From: Cytobacillus oceanisediminis
Lineage (GTDB): Bacteria > Bacillota > Bacilli > Bacillales > Cytobacillaceae
Length of the DNA: 64,000 bases
Assembly (NCBI RefSeq): GCF_003182355.1
Contig: NZ_QGTW01000001.1
Location: 310,001 to 374,000 of the forward strand
Direction: 5' to 3'
Position numbers and translations under genes: made by a program. Within the stretch, counting starts at the first letter, position 1; each line of letters begins with the position of its first letter. Below, piece after piece: positions 35,765-44,217 of the stretch. The notes beneath the pieces are model-generated. The model was not told the DNA's origin. It worked only from the letters and a program-made list of their open reading frames with translations, and did not search any database.

Positions 35765-35880
35765 TATTGTACCTCCTCAGGGTTCTTATCTTCATTTCTT
35801 TAAATATTTAATTGATAAACTCACATGCTCGTATCCTATTAGCATTTTGTAAATGTTAGAATGTTGAAATGACGCGAAGT

Positions 35881-36010
35881 GACCGATATATCGGAAAAGT
35901 GACCGATAAAAATTGAATTTGACCGATATATTAGAAATATGGCCGATAAAATTAAATTCTGACCGATAAAGTGAGCAAATTAACCGATATATCTAAATCA
36001 GACAAAATAT
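35881..36010 (+). repeat. Helically phased repeat block C (GACCGATAAA/GACCGATATA) inside the cobalamin operon
   Basis: Cores ACCGATA (one GCCGATA) begin at 35882, 35902, 35922, 35942, 35962 and 35983 (steps 20, 20, 20, 20, 21). A decayed copy lies at 36001 and one inverted core (ATCGGTCAAAT) near 36032. Spacers are AT-rich and diverge. It fills the only large gap of the cbi operon, between cbiJ and cbiC, and would be in the operon mRNA as TTTATCGGTC repeats. No gene fits in 35765-36105. Confidence 0.88.
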
Positions 36011-36105
36011 AAAGGGCGATCAAGCAAGGAAAATCGGTCAAATCCCGGTTGCCAAAAGATAGTATGTTCATTTTTAACTTTAGATGGCCATCTGCAGCTG
36101 TTTAT

Positions 36106-36900
36106 TTACGGAAAATCAACCCGCTCGCTTCTTTTCCCGGCATTGTTCACCCTCAAAGCATTTATTACTTCTTGAAAGCTGGAGAACTTTGTTCCATATT
36201 CAATCGATGGCCGTTTTATGATAATCGTATCGATACCAAGCTTTTTTGCAGCTTCTATTTTTTCTTCTACGGACCCGGCTTTCCCGCTTTCTTTTGTTAT
36301 CATTAGAGTGACACCGTATTGTTTGTAAAGCGCTTCATCAAATTCCTTTGAGAAAGGGCCCTGAATAGCAATAATATTCTTCTGTGGGAACCCCAGCTCC
36401 TCACATTTTTCCATGTTATCCTTTCGGGGCAGCATTCTGGCAAGAACACGTATATCCGGTAAATGCAGCAATTTTTTTGAAAAGATTTGCAGTGTTTTGC
36501 TGCCTGTCGTTAGCATGATTACACCCTTATGTTCTGCAGCCAAGTCTGCAGCTGCTTCATAACTGTCAACCATTGTCAGCCCTGAGCTCTCAAAAGTTTG
36601 GGATTCCCGCTCATAGCGAACATAAGGAACCCCAGCTTGCCTGGCGGCTTCGATTGCATTTTTGCTTGCTTCCTCTGCAAACGGGTGACTCGCATCCACA
36701 ACAGCTTGTACATGATGCAGGATGATTAGCTCAGCGAATTCTTTGCTCGTTAGACGGCCTGTACGGACTTGCAGCCCCTGCCGTTTTAATTCAGCTGCAG
36801 CATTATCGGTTACGACTGTGGTAAGGACGTCATATCCATCCTTCATCATTTCAATTGCTAATTCCCTCGCATCGCTGGTGCCGGCCAAACATAGAATCAT
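36106..36900 (-). CDS. cbiJ: Cobalt-precorrin-6A reductase (CbiJ/CobK)
   Basis: The 264-residue Rossmann-like reductase has MILCLAGTSDARELAIEM at its N-terminus, VVDASHPFAEEASKNA, VPYVRYERES, MLTTGSKTLQIFSK, IAIQGPFSKEFDEALY and TKESGKAGSVEEKIEAAKKL, the complete CobK/CbiJ signature set. It reduces the corrin macrocycle of cobalt-precorrin-6A with NADPH. It overlaps cbiX by 4 nt upstream. Confidence 0.92.
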   Translation of the reverse strand: MILCLAGTSDARELAIEMMKDGYDVLTTVVTDNAAAELKRQGLQVRTGRLTSKEFAELIILHHVQAVVDASHPFAEEASKNAIEAARQAGVPYVRYERESQTFESSGLTMVDSYEAAADLAAEHKGVIMLTTGSKTLQIFSKKLLHLPDIRVLARMLPRKDNMEKCEELGFPQKNIIAIQGPFSKEFDEALYKQYGVTLMITKESGKAGSVEEKIEAAKKLGIDTIIIKRPSIEYGTKFSSFQEVINALRVNNAGKRSERVDFP

Positions 36901-37817
36901 GCTTTTATTACCCCTTCTTTTTCGGACTTGACGTGATGACCATGATGATCATGCGAATGATGGTGATCATGATGATGGCCATGTTCATGATCATGATGGT
37001 GGTGATGATCAATATGCTCCATGGCAGCTAATCGATATTGGCATGTATCACAATTCATTTTCACTTCGCCTTCCAGCGCCTCATTGATGCGGTCTTCAAT
37101 GATTGTTTTTAATCGATCATGAAAACCGAAATAACCGGCAAGTTTAAATTCATGTTCGGGATAGAGAATCCGGAATTCCTCGATCAACACTTCCAATCGC
37201 TTGATCAAGATTCCCGTAAACAGGAAGTAGGGAAGAATAATCATTTTTTTGGCCCCAAGCTTTATGCATCGCTCTGCTCCTTGCTTAATGAGAGGATCCG
37301 TGACTCCCATAAAGGCTGGCTCTACCAATGGATAATTGACTTTTTCATAGAATAGCCGTGCAATTTTATAAAGCTCACTATTGGCATCCGGGTCACTTCC
37401 CCCTCGCCCTAAAAATAGGACAGCTGTATCTCTATTTTCTCCATGAACATCTTCTCCAAGCTCTTCCAAACGTGACTTGCAAATCTCCAATGCCTCTTCA
37501 TGAACCCCGATTGGCCTGCCATAGGTAAATTGAACAGCGGGGTACTTCTCTTTTGCCTCATCAATGGAGGCAGGAATATGTATCTTAGAATGACCAGCAG
37601 GCAAGAGCATGATGGGAATGACCATAACATGGCTGGCTCCCTTTATTACACATGTTTCAATTCCCTGGCTGATCGTCGGCATTTCAAACTCCAAAAAACA
37701 TGTCTCAATTAACAAAGATTGATCGAGGCGGGGCTTTAACTGATCAATAAACTGTCTAACCTGTTCATTTCCTTCCGGATCTCGGCTTCCATGTCCAACT
37801 AGTAAAATAGCTTTCAT
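36897..37817 (-). CDS. cbiX: Sirohydrochlorin cobaltochelatase CbiX with Fe-S motif and His-rich tail
   Basis: The 306-residue long-form CbiX has two chelatase modules (LLVGHGSRDPEGNEQV with LLPAGHSKIHIP, and VLFLGRGGSDPDANSELYKI with LPYFLFTGILIKRLE). The C-terminal tail holds MNCDTC (the MxCxxC iron-sulphur motif described for B. megaterium CbiX), then about 40 residues extremely rich in His and Asp. It inserts Co2+ into sirohydrochlorin. The tail may store or deliver cobalt. It is preceded by AGGAGGACGAATAA. Confidence 0.93.
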   Translation of the reverse strand: MKAILLVGHGSRDPEGNEQVRQFIDQLKPRLDQSLLIETCFLEFEMPTISQGIETCVIKGASHVMVIPIMLLPAGHSKIHIPASIDEAKEKYPAVQFTYGRPIGVHEEALEICKSRLEELGEDVHGENRDTAVLFLGRGGSDPDANSELYKIARLFYEKVNYPLVEPAFMGVTDPLIKQGAERCIKLGAKKMIILPYFLFTGILIKRLEVLIEEFRILYPEHEFKLAGYFGFHDRLKTIIEDRINEALEGEVKMNCDTCQYRLAAMEHIDHHHHHDHEHGHHHDHHHSHDHHGHHVKSEKEGVIKA

Positions 37818-37836
37818 TTATTCGTCCTCCTAATTC

Positions 37837-39465
37837 TTATTCTCCGCATGGTGCTGGCTCCAGCTCAATGACCGGGGTGATGTCTTTATGCTTAAAGCCC
37901 TGGACCTGTTGAACACGCTTGAAATATTTATAAAACCGCTCGTTCGGATGGCCTTTTTCTTCATATTCTTTTACGATGCTCTCAATCATATCGACTAGCC
38001 TATCCGGGTGAATTCCCTCAGCAACAGGCTGCCCGGGATGTGCAGTCCGGCCGACTGTCTTCCCTCCTAAAAACAAATCAAATTTTCCTTTACGGAATAC
38101 AATTCCGATATCCTCGTTCACTGCTCCATAGCATGCCATCCCACAGCCATTGAACCCAAGCTTCATTTCTTTCGGCAGACCTATACCGCCAAGCCTTCTT
38201 TGAATTTCCTCTGCATGCGGGATGGAGTCCTTTTTTTCCCCATCGCAAAAATCGCATGCCTTAATTTGAAACACATCACCAATAGGAGATAATAAAAATC
38301 CTGCATCAGCCAGCTTGTTCGTAATCATATCCGGGTCGGATGTTGGAATTTTTAATAAAATCTGATGATGCGGTGTGTATTCCATTGTTCCGTTTTCACC
38401 TGCTGCTTCTGCTAAAACAAGAAGCTGCTTTGGAGTAAATTTTTTATTGGCAACTCCTGGGCTAACAGCCAGCTCAAAAATGGACTCAACTGCCTGCTGT
38501 TCTATAGATGGATAATCGATGGAAAGGTTGTCCTTATTTTCTTCCCCATCCAGTTTTTGAAGAGCTTCCATTGCCAAAGCTAAGGGTGTGCTGTCTGCAG
38601 CAGCTGAGTCTGACGGATTCTGGTTTTCCTTTTTCCCTTCATGGAGAGCCCACGGTTCATTCTCAGGCCGCAAGCGTTCGTGCGGACGTAAGCGCTGTTC
38701 CTCCGTGTTAAGGGTGTACTTTCGCTGATAGCCTCTTGGCGTAATCATTTTATTGTCATAAAAGAAGGTGGAACTGTTTCCGATCACAACCGTAGTCAGC
38801 ATTCCGATATCAAAATCAAGCATATGCTGCAAAGTCGTCATGACGACATGCTGACTATCCCTGTATGCACTTTTCACAAGACCGACAGGAGTATCAGGAG
38901 AACGATATTTTAATAGAATCTGTTGAGCTTCCACAATTTGCCTGGTTCTTTTGCCGCTCTTCGGGTTATAGAGCGCAATGACAAAATCACCAAATCCGGC
39001 AGCTTCAATTCTCTTTTTAATGATCTCCCAAGGTGTTAAATGATCACTCAAGCTAATCGTACACGCGTCATGCATGACAGGAGCGCCGAGTAAGGAAGAG
39101 CATGAATTAATGGCAGAAATACCGGGAATGATTTCTACCTCAACTCCTGTTGCTTCCTTCCAGCCCTTTTCAACAAGCACTTCATACACAAGCCCGGCCA
39201 TTCCATAAACTCCGGCGTCCCCACTGGATATGACGGCTACTTTTTTCCCTTTTTCGGCATATTTAACTGCTGCTTGTGCACGGCTAACTTCTTCTGACAT
39301 ACCTGTACTAATAATCTCCTGGTCTGTTAATAAATCTTTAATAAGCTCGACATATGTTTTATAGCCAATCACGTAATCACTTTCCTGAATGGCTTCCTGA
39401 GCTCTTTTGGTAATATGTTCAAAGCTGCCTGGTCCAAAGCCTACAACTAGCAGTTTCCCTCTCAT
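37837..39465 (-). CDS. cbiH60: Precorrin-3B C17-methyltransferase fused to a ferredoxin-like Fe-S domain (CbiH60)
   Basis: The N-terminal about 240 residues are a CbiH/CobJ methyltransferase (VVGFGPGSFEHITKRAQEAI, VAVISSGDAGVYGMAGLVYE, PGISAINSCSSLLGAPVMHD). A linker of about 75 residues rich in Glu/Asn/Pro leads to a C-terminal nitrite/sulfite-reductase half-domain with CDFC and NGCGMACYGAV, the Cys set for a 4Fe-4S cluster. This architecture is the B. megaterium CbiH60 ring-contraction enzyme. Length 542. Confidence 0.92.
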   Translation of the reverse strand: MRGKLLVVGFGPGSFEHITKRAQEAIQESDYVIGYKTYVELIKDLLTDQEIISTGMSEEVSRAQAAVKYAEKGKKVAVISSGDAGVYGMAGLVYEVLVEKGWKEATGVEVEIIPGISAINSCSSLLGAPVMHDACTISLSDHLTPWEIIKKRIEAAGFGDFVIALYNPKSGKRTRQIVEAQQILLKYRSPDTPVGLVKSAYRDSQHVVMTTLQHMLDFDIGMLTTVVIGNSSTFFYDNKMITPRGYQRKYTLNTEEQRLRPHERLRPENEPWALHEGKKENQNPSDSAAADSTPLALAMEALQKLDGEENKDNLSIDYPSIEQQAVESIFELAVSPGVANKKFTPKQLLVLAEAAGENGTMEYTPHHQILLKIPTSDPDMITNKLADAGFLLSPIGDVFQIKACDFCDGEKKDSIPHAEEIQRRLGGIGLPKEMKLGFNGCGMACYGAVNEDIGIVFRKGKFDLFLGGKTVGRTAHPGQPVAEGIHPDRLVDMIESIVKEYEEKGHPNERFYKYFKRVQQVQGFKHKDITPVIELEPAPCGE

Positions 39466-40175
39466 CCTAAACCGCCCCCTTTTACTAGCTCATATAACAT
39501 GGAAACGCCCAATCCAATACTGTAAATTCCTGTTACAGAACCGAGAATCAGAAATAGCTTTCGGCGCAGCTTTGATTTTAAAAAGCCCCACGAAATAACC
39601 AATGTAATACAAATGGTGGATAATAATAGACCTGTTACGAATAAAACGAGCTGTGCAGTTGCAGCGGAAAGATTATTAAAACCAACAGCACTTGTAATTG
39701 CTGCGACTTGAGTAGGACTCTCTACTCCTATCCCATGAATAATCCCGATCAAGAACGCCCCAATCAGCCCTAAACTTATTGGTGATGCTTTGACTTCACT
39801 GAAGCCAAGTTTTTCATTTATCCTGGATAAAAACTCAAATACAATCGTTATTCGGCTTTTGAATTCGTACTCATGTTTATTTTTAAAGATGCTATATAAA
39901 ATGACTCCGCCCAAAATAAGCAAAGTAATACTAACTAACACTTCAAGTGATAATTGAGCCTCTTCAGGAAGCCGGGTACCAATAAATAAAGTGATAAGAC
40001 CAATTACCAGCACAATTGCCCCGTGTCCGATTGCATACATCACCCCTAATGAAAGCTGCTTATTGCGCTGTCCTTCACTTCCTATCATGTCAGCTATTGC
40101 AGCTACGTGATCACTATCTAAACCATGGCGAATTCCAATAAGTACTGATAATAATGCAAATGTCACAAGTTCCAT
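39462..40175 (-). CDS. NiCoT/HoxN-UreH-like membrane transporter (probable cobalt uptake)
   Basis: The 237-residue protein has about six or seven hydrophobic segments. IGIRHGLDSDHVAAIADMIG near the N-terminus matches the RHAxDADHI-type metal signature of nickel/cobalt permeases. MYAIGHGAIVLVIG and GIIHGIGVESPTQVAAI provide further His-containing membrane motifs. It is inside the cobalamin operon (overlapping cbiH60 by 4 nt), so cobalt is the likely substrate. Confidence 0.8.
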   Translation of the reverse strand: MELVTFALLSVLIGIRHGLDSDHVAAIADMIGSEGQRNKQLSLGVMYAIGHGAIVLVIGLITLFIGTRLPEEAQLSLEVLVSITLLILGGVILYSIFKNKHEYEFKSRITIVFEFLSRINEKLGFSEVKASPISLGLIGAFLIGIIHGIGVESPTQVAAITSAVGFNNLSAATAQLVLFVTGLLLSTICITLVISWGFLKSKLRRKLFLILGSVTGIYSIGLGVSMLYELVKGGGLG

Positions 40176-40178
40176 TTC

Positions 40179-40559
40179 TTAACCTCCGATTTTAACAGGC
40201 TTCTCTATTCCTTGAATTGAAGAATCACTAATCTTTACAAAGCCTTCCGCATCATACTCATATAGAACCGAATCTTTTAAACCATTATTCTTCTGCATGT
40301 GATTTTGTACCAATTTACGGCCAAGCTGCGGTGTTATCTCTTTAAACCAGTTTCCTTCCGGATACACAATAACAACGCAAGCATCCTTGCATCGCCCATT
40401 ACATCTTGTCCTTGTTGTATGGATATCAGCGTCAATGTTCAATCGGTTAATTTCATCCCGAATTGCCTGTGTAACCTCCTCTCCGCCTTTTCTCATACAG
40501 CTTGAACCATTACAAATGAGCACATGCCTTTTCGTTCCATTTAAATTCCAAGTAGTCAT
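40179..40559 (-). CDS. cbiW: Thioredoxin-fold [2Fe-2S] ferredoxin (CbiW position)
   Basis: The 126-residue protein has Cys in CNGSSCMRKG (about 16-25) and RCNGRCKDACVVIVYPEGNW (about 53-72), the pattern of thioredoxin-like [2Fe-2S] ferredoxins. The position as first gene of the operon corresponds to cbiW of the B. megaterium cobI operon. It may donate electrons for ring contraction or cobalt reduction. It lies just downstream of the B12 riboswitch terminator. CTCC/GGAG-type binding site before ATG. Confidence 0.78.
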   Translation of the reverse strand: MTTWNLNGTKRHVLICNGSSCMRKGGEEVTQAIRDEINRLNIDADIHTTRTRCNGRCKDACVVIVYPEGNWFKEITPQLGRKLVQNHMQKNNGLKDSVLYEYDAEGFVKISDSSIQGIEKPVKIGG

Positions 40560-40593
40560 AAATTTTTTCTCTCCTAATCATATTTGCATAACA

Positions 40594-40629
40594 AAAGAAA
40601 AAGGCACCCCTTAAAAGTGTAGAGGTGCC
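40594..40629 (-). terminator. Riboswitch-controlled terminator of the cobalamin operon leader
   Basis: Stem GGCACC(TC)...(GG)GGTGCC is followed by a U-run on the minus strand, between the B12 aptamer and the cbiW start. It is the likely expression platform. Confidence 0.75.
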
Positions 40630-40717
40630 AGCTTATCTCCATAGTCTAATATGCAGAATAATAAATGTTTAACACTTCTCTCACCTATTACCCGTAGGTA
40701 TTTGCAGAAGATAACAA

Positions 40718-40885
40718 AAGGCAGGTCTCCTGACTTGGGTTCATCGTTTCTTTACGTCTTCCCGATTTGCATCAGTGACATTTTATAAAGAAACTACCCC
40801 TTACAGTGGCGGGACCGTGCCGGACTTGCACCGGCTTCCCTTTTAAGTATTGGCTGAGCAGCCATACACCTTTGTTATGTATTCA
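40718..40885 (-). ncRNA. Cobalamin (B12) riboswitch 1
   Basis: On the minus strand the sequence contains the B12-box core GGGAAGCCGGTGCAAGTCC, then CGGTCCCGCCACTG, and near its 3' end AGTCAGGAGACCTGCC, all canonical for cobalamin riboswitches. It lies 160 bp upstream of the operon it should repress when B12 is plentiful. Confidence 0.95.
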
Positions 40886-40962
40886 ATTTTCATAGATCAA
40901 TACTGAAATTAATGCTCACATGGGTTTATCATTTTTTTTAAAGTAAGACCCTGTTAAATTTG

Positions 40963-41158
40963 CCTGTTGATTTCCGCTCCAGGCGCTCAGCGAACCGCGG
41001 GCGGTCCGGGAGCCTCCTCGGCGCATTCGCGCCTGTGGGGTCTCCCTTTGACACGCTCCTCCCGCAGGACGTTGAATAAACATCCTAGAATAAACACCGC
41101 ACGAAGGAAATGCGAATGCATTTTCGAGGATCTCGGGCCTTCCGCTCCAATCAACAGG
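40963..41158. repeat. GC-rich dispersed Bacillaceae element with 10-bp terminal inverted repeats
   Basis: A GC-rich 196-bp insert in AT-rich DNA is bounded by CCTGTTGATT (40963-40972) and AATCAACAGG (41149-41158). The inner ends are TTCCGCTCC on the left and TTCCGCTCC again before the right end. From memory, very similar segments (GGAGCGGAAGGCG..., CTCCTCCCGCAGGA) are scattered in many Bacillus genomes. Here about 60 AT-richer bases (about 41068-41130) appear to interrupt it. It codes for nothing recognisable. It separates the two B12 riboswitches. Confidence 0.65.
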
Positions 41159-41195
41159 GTACTAAAATCAACAATGCGTTTTAACACAACCTAAA

Positions 41196-41232
41196 ATAAA
41201 AAAGCCTTAATTTGTTGTCCAAATTAAGGCTT
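41196..41232 (-). terminator. Terminator downstream of B12 riboswitch 2
   Basis: A perfect stem AAGCCTTAATTT/AAATTAAGGCTT is followed by a U-run on the minus strand. Between it and the aptamer there is only a six-codon frame (ATG at about 41301 behind GGAGGGAGGA). Confidence 0.85.
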
Positions 41233-41334
41233 GAGCTAGTCCAATTAGATAAAAGGTATGATGGTTTATAGCTTTACCATCATTCATTGGCTATACTCAT
41301 TCCTCCCTCCGAAGAACAAATAAAACGCATTTAA

Positions 41335-41492
41335 AAGCAGGTTTTCTGGCTTGTGCCTCAAACTTACTCTTGTCACCTTCCCGGTTATCCCAGTGGTATT
41401 TGACAATTTCATCAGCACTTACAGTAGCGGGGGCTGCATCGGAATTTCACCGATTTCCCTATTATCCCAGGATGGTTCCCTAGGCACTTTTA
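41335..41492 (-). ncRNA. Cobalamin (B12) riboswitch 2 (no own gene)
   Basis: On the minus strand this reads AGTGCCTAGGGAACCATCC, GGGAAATCGGTGAAATTCC, GCAGCCCCCGCTACTGTAA and, at the 3' end, AAGCCAGAAAACCTGC, the conserved elements of the class in order. No gene follows before the terminator at 41196, so it is either a tandem control element for the cobalamin operon or the leader of a lost gene. Confidence 0.93.
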
Positions 41493-41666
41493 AATGATCT
41501 ATTCAGTTTTCTTACTTCACACTATATTTAACAGAATATTTTTATGCCAAACAAGTATTGATTTTAAAAAATTTATGTGATATTTAGTAACATTTAACAG
41601 TAAAACAATCAACTTTCAAATAATATTCAACTATTTAAGGTACATGTACCTATCTTTTAGAACACG

Positions 41667-42698
41667 CTATTCATTATCCATTTCGACAATCATATCATCT
41701 ACTTCAGGGGATGATTCTATTAAACCCGCATCATGCATCCAGTCTCTGACTTCCTTCCAGGATTCTTTATCCTGAGAGCCAAATACCGCACCCTCCTCTT
41801 CCATTTTAGGCAGTAAGATTTCCAAGCTTTGCTTTTCAACTTCCTCTACCAATGGGAAATTGGCTTCATCTTGGTTGCTTATTAAAATAGCCAAGGCATC
41901 TTCCGGGTTTTCTTTCATATATTCATAGCCCTTTTTAGCACCCTGCCAAAACGCCTGAATGGTTTCCCTATCCCTTTCCCATGTTTCATCACTCGTTATA
42001 AGGACTATTTCATTATATGCCGGGACACCATGATCAACCGGATTAAAATAGCGTGTTTCATACCCTTTATGCTTTAAAACAGGGACTTCATGGTTAATAT
42101 AGGCACCTATGACAGCATCTGTTTTTTCCGAAACAACGGACGTGCCTAATTCAAATCCGACATCTATCATCTCAACCTTGCTGAAGTCGCCGCCATCATG
42201 TTCAATCATTGTTTTCAGCAATGCTTCATTCAGCGGAATACCAGGGTAGCCAACCTTTTTTCCTTCCAGATCCTTCGGAGTTTGGATTGGGCTATCTTCC
42301 AAAAAAACGGTATGGTTTAAAGGAGAGCGAACAATTGATGCTACTGATTTTATCGGAATATTCTCGTTTGCACGCGCCATGATGACATCCGGCTGATAAT
42401 ATAATCCCAAGGTAACCTTCCCTGCAGCCGTTAGATTCAATGGGTCTGTTGGGTTTGCAGGGAACTGAATATCAACCTTAACACCTTCTTCTTCAAAAAA
42501 GCCTTTTTCCTGCGCAACATATAAATAGCTATGTACTGCATTAGGGTACCAATCCAGCATAATACTAACCTCTTGCAATTCTTTGCCTTCCCCTCCCGCG
42601 GATGTTTTTGAGTCGTTTTCCTTAGAAGTATTGCCTCCACAGGCGGCTAGAACTAGCACTAAATATATACTTGATAAAATTCCCAGAAACTTTTTCAT
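41667..42698 (-). CDS. thiY: ABC transporter substrate-binding lipoprotein for thiamin pyrimidine (ThiY-like)
   Basis: The 343-residue NMT1/THI5-like protein has a lipoprotein signal (LVLVLAACGGN, lipobox LAAC about residue 20) and the family motifs MLDWYPNAVHSYLYVAQEKG and GKVTLGLYYQPDVIMARANE. ThiY binds N-formyl-aminomethylpyrimidine or related breakdown products of thiamin. The start at 42698 follows GGAGG and overlaps the thiX stop (ATGA). It is the last gene of the TPP-riboswitch operon. Confidence 0.88.
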   Translation of the reverse strand: MKKFLGILSSIYLVLVLAACGGNTSKENDSKTSAGGEGKELQEVSIMLDWYPNAVHSYLYVAQEKGFFEEEGVKVDIQFPANPTDPLNLTAAGKVTLGLYYQPDVIMARANENIPIKSVASIVRSPLNHTVFLEDSPIQTPKDLEGKKVGYPGIPLNEALLKTMIEHDGGDFSKVEMIDVGFELGTSVVSEKTDAVIGAYINHEVPVLKHKGYETRYFNPVDHGVPAYNEIVLITSDETWERDRETIQAFWQGAKKGYEYMKENPEDALAILISNQDEANFPLVEEVEKQSLEILLPKMEEEGAVFGSQDKESWKEVRDWMHDAGLIESSPEVDDMIVEMDNE

Positions 42699-43447
42699 GA
42701 TGTTTTCCTCCATTTCAAAAGTGCTTTTTCAATTAATGTTATAAATAAAAATAATGAAATTCCCACTGCTGACAGCAATACAATAGGTGCGAAAACACCT
42801 GCTCCATCAAACTGGGTCATCATCCGGCGGCTGAAATATCCCAGGCCTGCCTGGGCACCCAGCCATTCGCCTATAGCGGCCCCGATTACACTTAATGTTA
42901 CGGCTACTTTTAATCCTGAGAAAAAGGATGGCAATGATGAGGGAATATCCAGCTTGAAAAAAATGTCTTTTTTTGAGGCTCCCATTGTTAGCATCAATTC
43001 CTTTAAATCCTTATTTGACGATCGCAGCCCATCAAAAGCACTGACAGTGATAGGGAAAAAAGTGATTAAGACCGTCACTGCCACTTTACTCCAGATTGTA
43101 TAGCCGAACCAAAGGACAAAGATTGGAGCCAGTGCAATAATCGGGATAGTCTGAGAAGCTATAATGATAGGATAAAATGTTTTTTCAGCTGTCTTGCTTG
43201 CGCTCATCCAAATAGCCAATCCAGCCCCGATTATCACTGAGATAGCAAGTCCAATAGCTATTACCAAAAATGTTGGAGGGAGATGCTTTAAAAATAGAAC
43301 AGACCTTAGCTCCCATAAAGTAAAGGCAATTTCTGCGGGAGACGGCAAAATAAAGCTTTTATTATAAGCCCTCGCACCAAACTCCCATACCATTAGCAGC
43401 ACTATCACCATTAAACTTGAAGATAAGTAGGAGTTGAACTTTTTCAT
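42695..43447 (-). CDS. thiX: ABC transporter permease (ThiX-like)
   Basis: The 250-residue SsuC/TauC-type permease has about six membrane segments and an EAA loop, ELMLTMGASKKDIFFKLDIP (about 150-169). It forms the channel of the thiamin-pyrimidine importer with ThiZ and ThiY, overlapping both neighbours by 4 nt. Confidence 0.87.
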   Translation of the reverse strand: MKKFNSYLSSSLMVIVLLMVWEFGARAYNKSFILPSPAEIAFTLWELRSVLFLKHLPPTFLVIAIGLAISVIIGAGLAIWMSASKTAEKTFYPIIIASQTIPIIALAPIFVLWFGYTIWSKVAVTVLITFFPITVSAFDGLRSSNKDLKELMLTMGASKKDIFFKLDIPSSLPSFFSGLKVAVTLSVIGAAIGEWLGAQAGLGYFSRRMMTQFDGAGVFAPIVLLSAVGISLFLFITLIEKALLKWRKTS

Positions 43448-44217
43448 AATTCCACCCTCGGCCGCAGCTGATCAATTAGATCTTCCTTTAGTCTAACAAC
43501 ATCCGGATGGCTTAAATCCCGTATAGATCGGGGGCGTCCCAGAGGCACTTTTACTTTATGGATGGATTTCGAATTCTCTGACATGATAAAGATTCGGTCG
43601 GATAAAAATAAAGCTTCATCTACATCATGGGTTATGAAAAGGATCGTTTTTTTCAAGTTTTTCCATTGATGAAGCAGCCATTCCTGCATGGTTAACCGTG
43701 TAATGGCATCAAGAGCGCTAAATGGTTCGTCGAGCAATAAAACATTGGATCCGCTCAGGATTGTTCGTAAAAAGGATACCCGCTGTCTCATGCCGCCTGA
43801 TAAATCACCGGGATGTGAATTTTCCGTACCTTCTAGGCCAAAATCTTTTAATAAGGTTAGAACCTCTTCCTCTGCCTGATCCCGTTTTACACCTTTTACC
43901 TCTAAAGGCAGCATTGCATTTTCCAATATCGTTCTCCAGGGCATCAGCAAATCCTGCTGAGGCATGTAGCCAACAAGTCCCAATCTATTTTTAACCTGTT
44001 TGCCATTTAGGAGTATTAGTCCTGCTGAAGGCTGCTCGAGTCCGGTCACCAGCCGGAATATCGTACTTTTGCCGGCGCCGCTTGGACCGATAATAGATAT
44101 AAATTCACCATTATTTACAGTGAAATGAACGTCGGTTAAGATGGGGGCATTGACTTTCTTTTTTTCAGATAAGTATTGAAAAGAAACTGATCTGAACTCC
44201 AGTGCCGGATTATTCAT
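43444..44217 (-). CDS. thiZ: ABC transporter ATPase (ThiZ-like)
   Basis: The 257-residue ATPase has Walker A GPSGAGKSTIFRL, the Q-loop GYMPQQDLLMPWR, signature DLSGGMRQRVSFLRTI, Walker B NVLLLDEPFSALD and H-loop FITHDVDEALFLSD. It is closest in type to SsuB/TauB/ThiZ importers. The start at 44217 overlaps the end of tenA by 8 nt. A longer reading to 44268 would extend far into tenA and is unlikely. Confidence 0.88.
   Translation of the reverse strand: MNNPALEFRSVSFQYLSEKKKVNAPILTDVHFTVNNGEFISIIGPSGAGKSTIFRLVTGLEQPSAGLILLNGKQVKNRLGLVGYMPQQDLLMPWRTILENAMLPLEVKGVKRDQAEEEVLTLLKDFGLEGTENSHPGDLSGGMRQRVSFLRTILSGSNVLLLDEPFSALDAITRLTMQEWLLHQWKNLKKTILFITHDVDEALFLSDRIFIMSENSKSIHKVKVPLGRPRSIRDLSHPDVVRLKEDLIDQLRPRVEL

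Noticed and set aside
41639..41650. Perfect palindrome GGTACATGTACC
   Set aside because: Single short palindrome between riboswitch 2 and the thiY stop. One copy only, with no promoter context, so no function is claimed.
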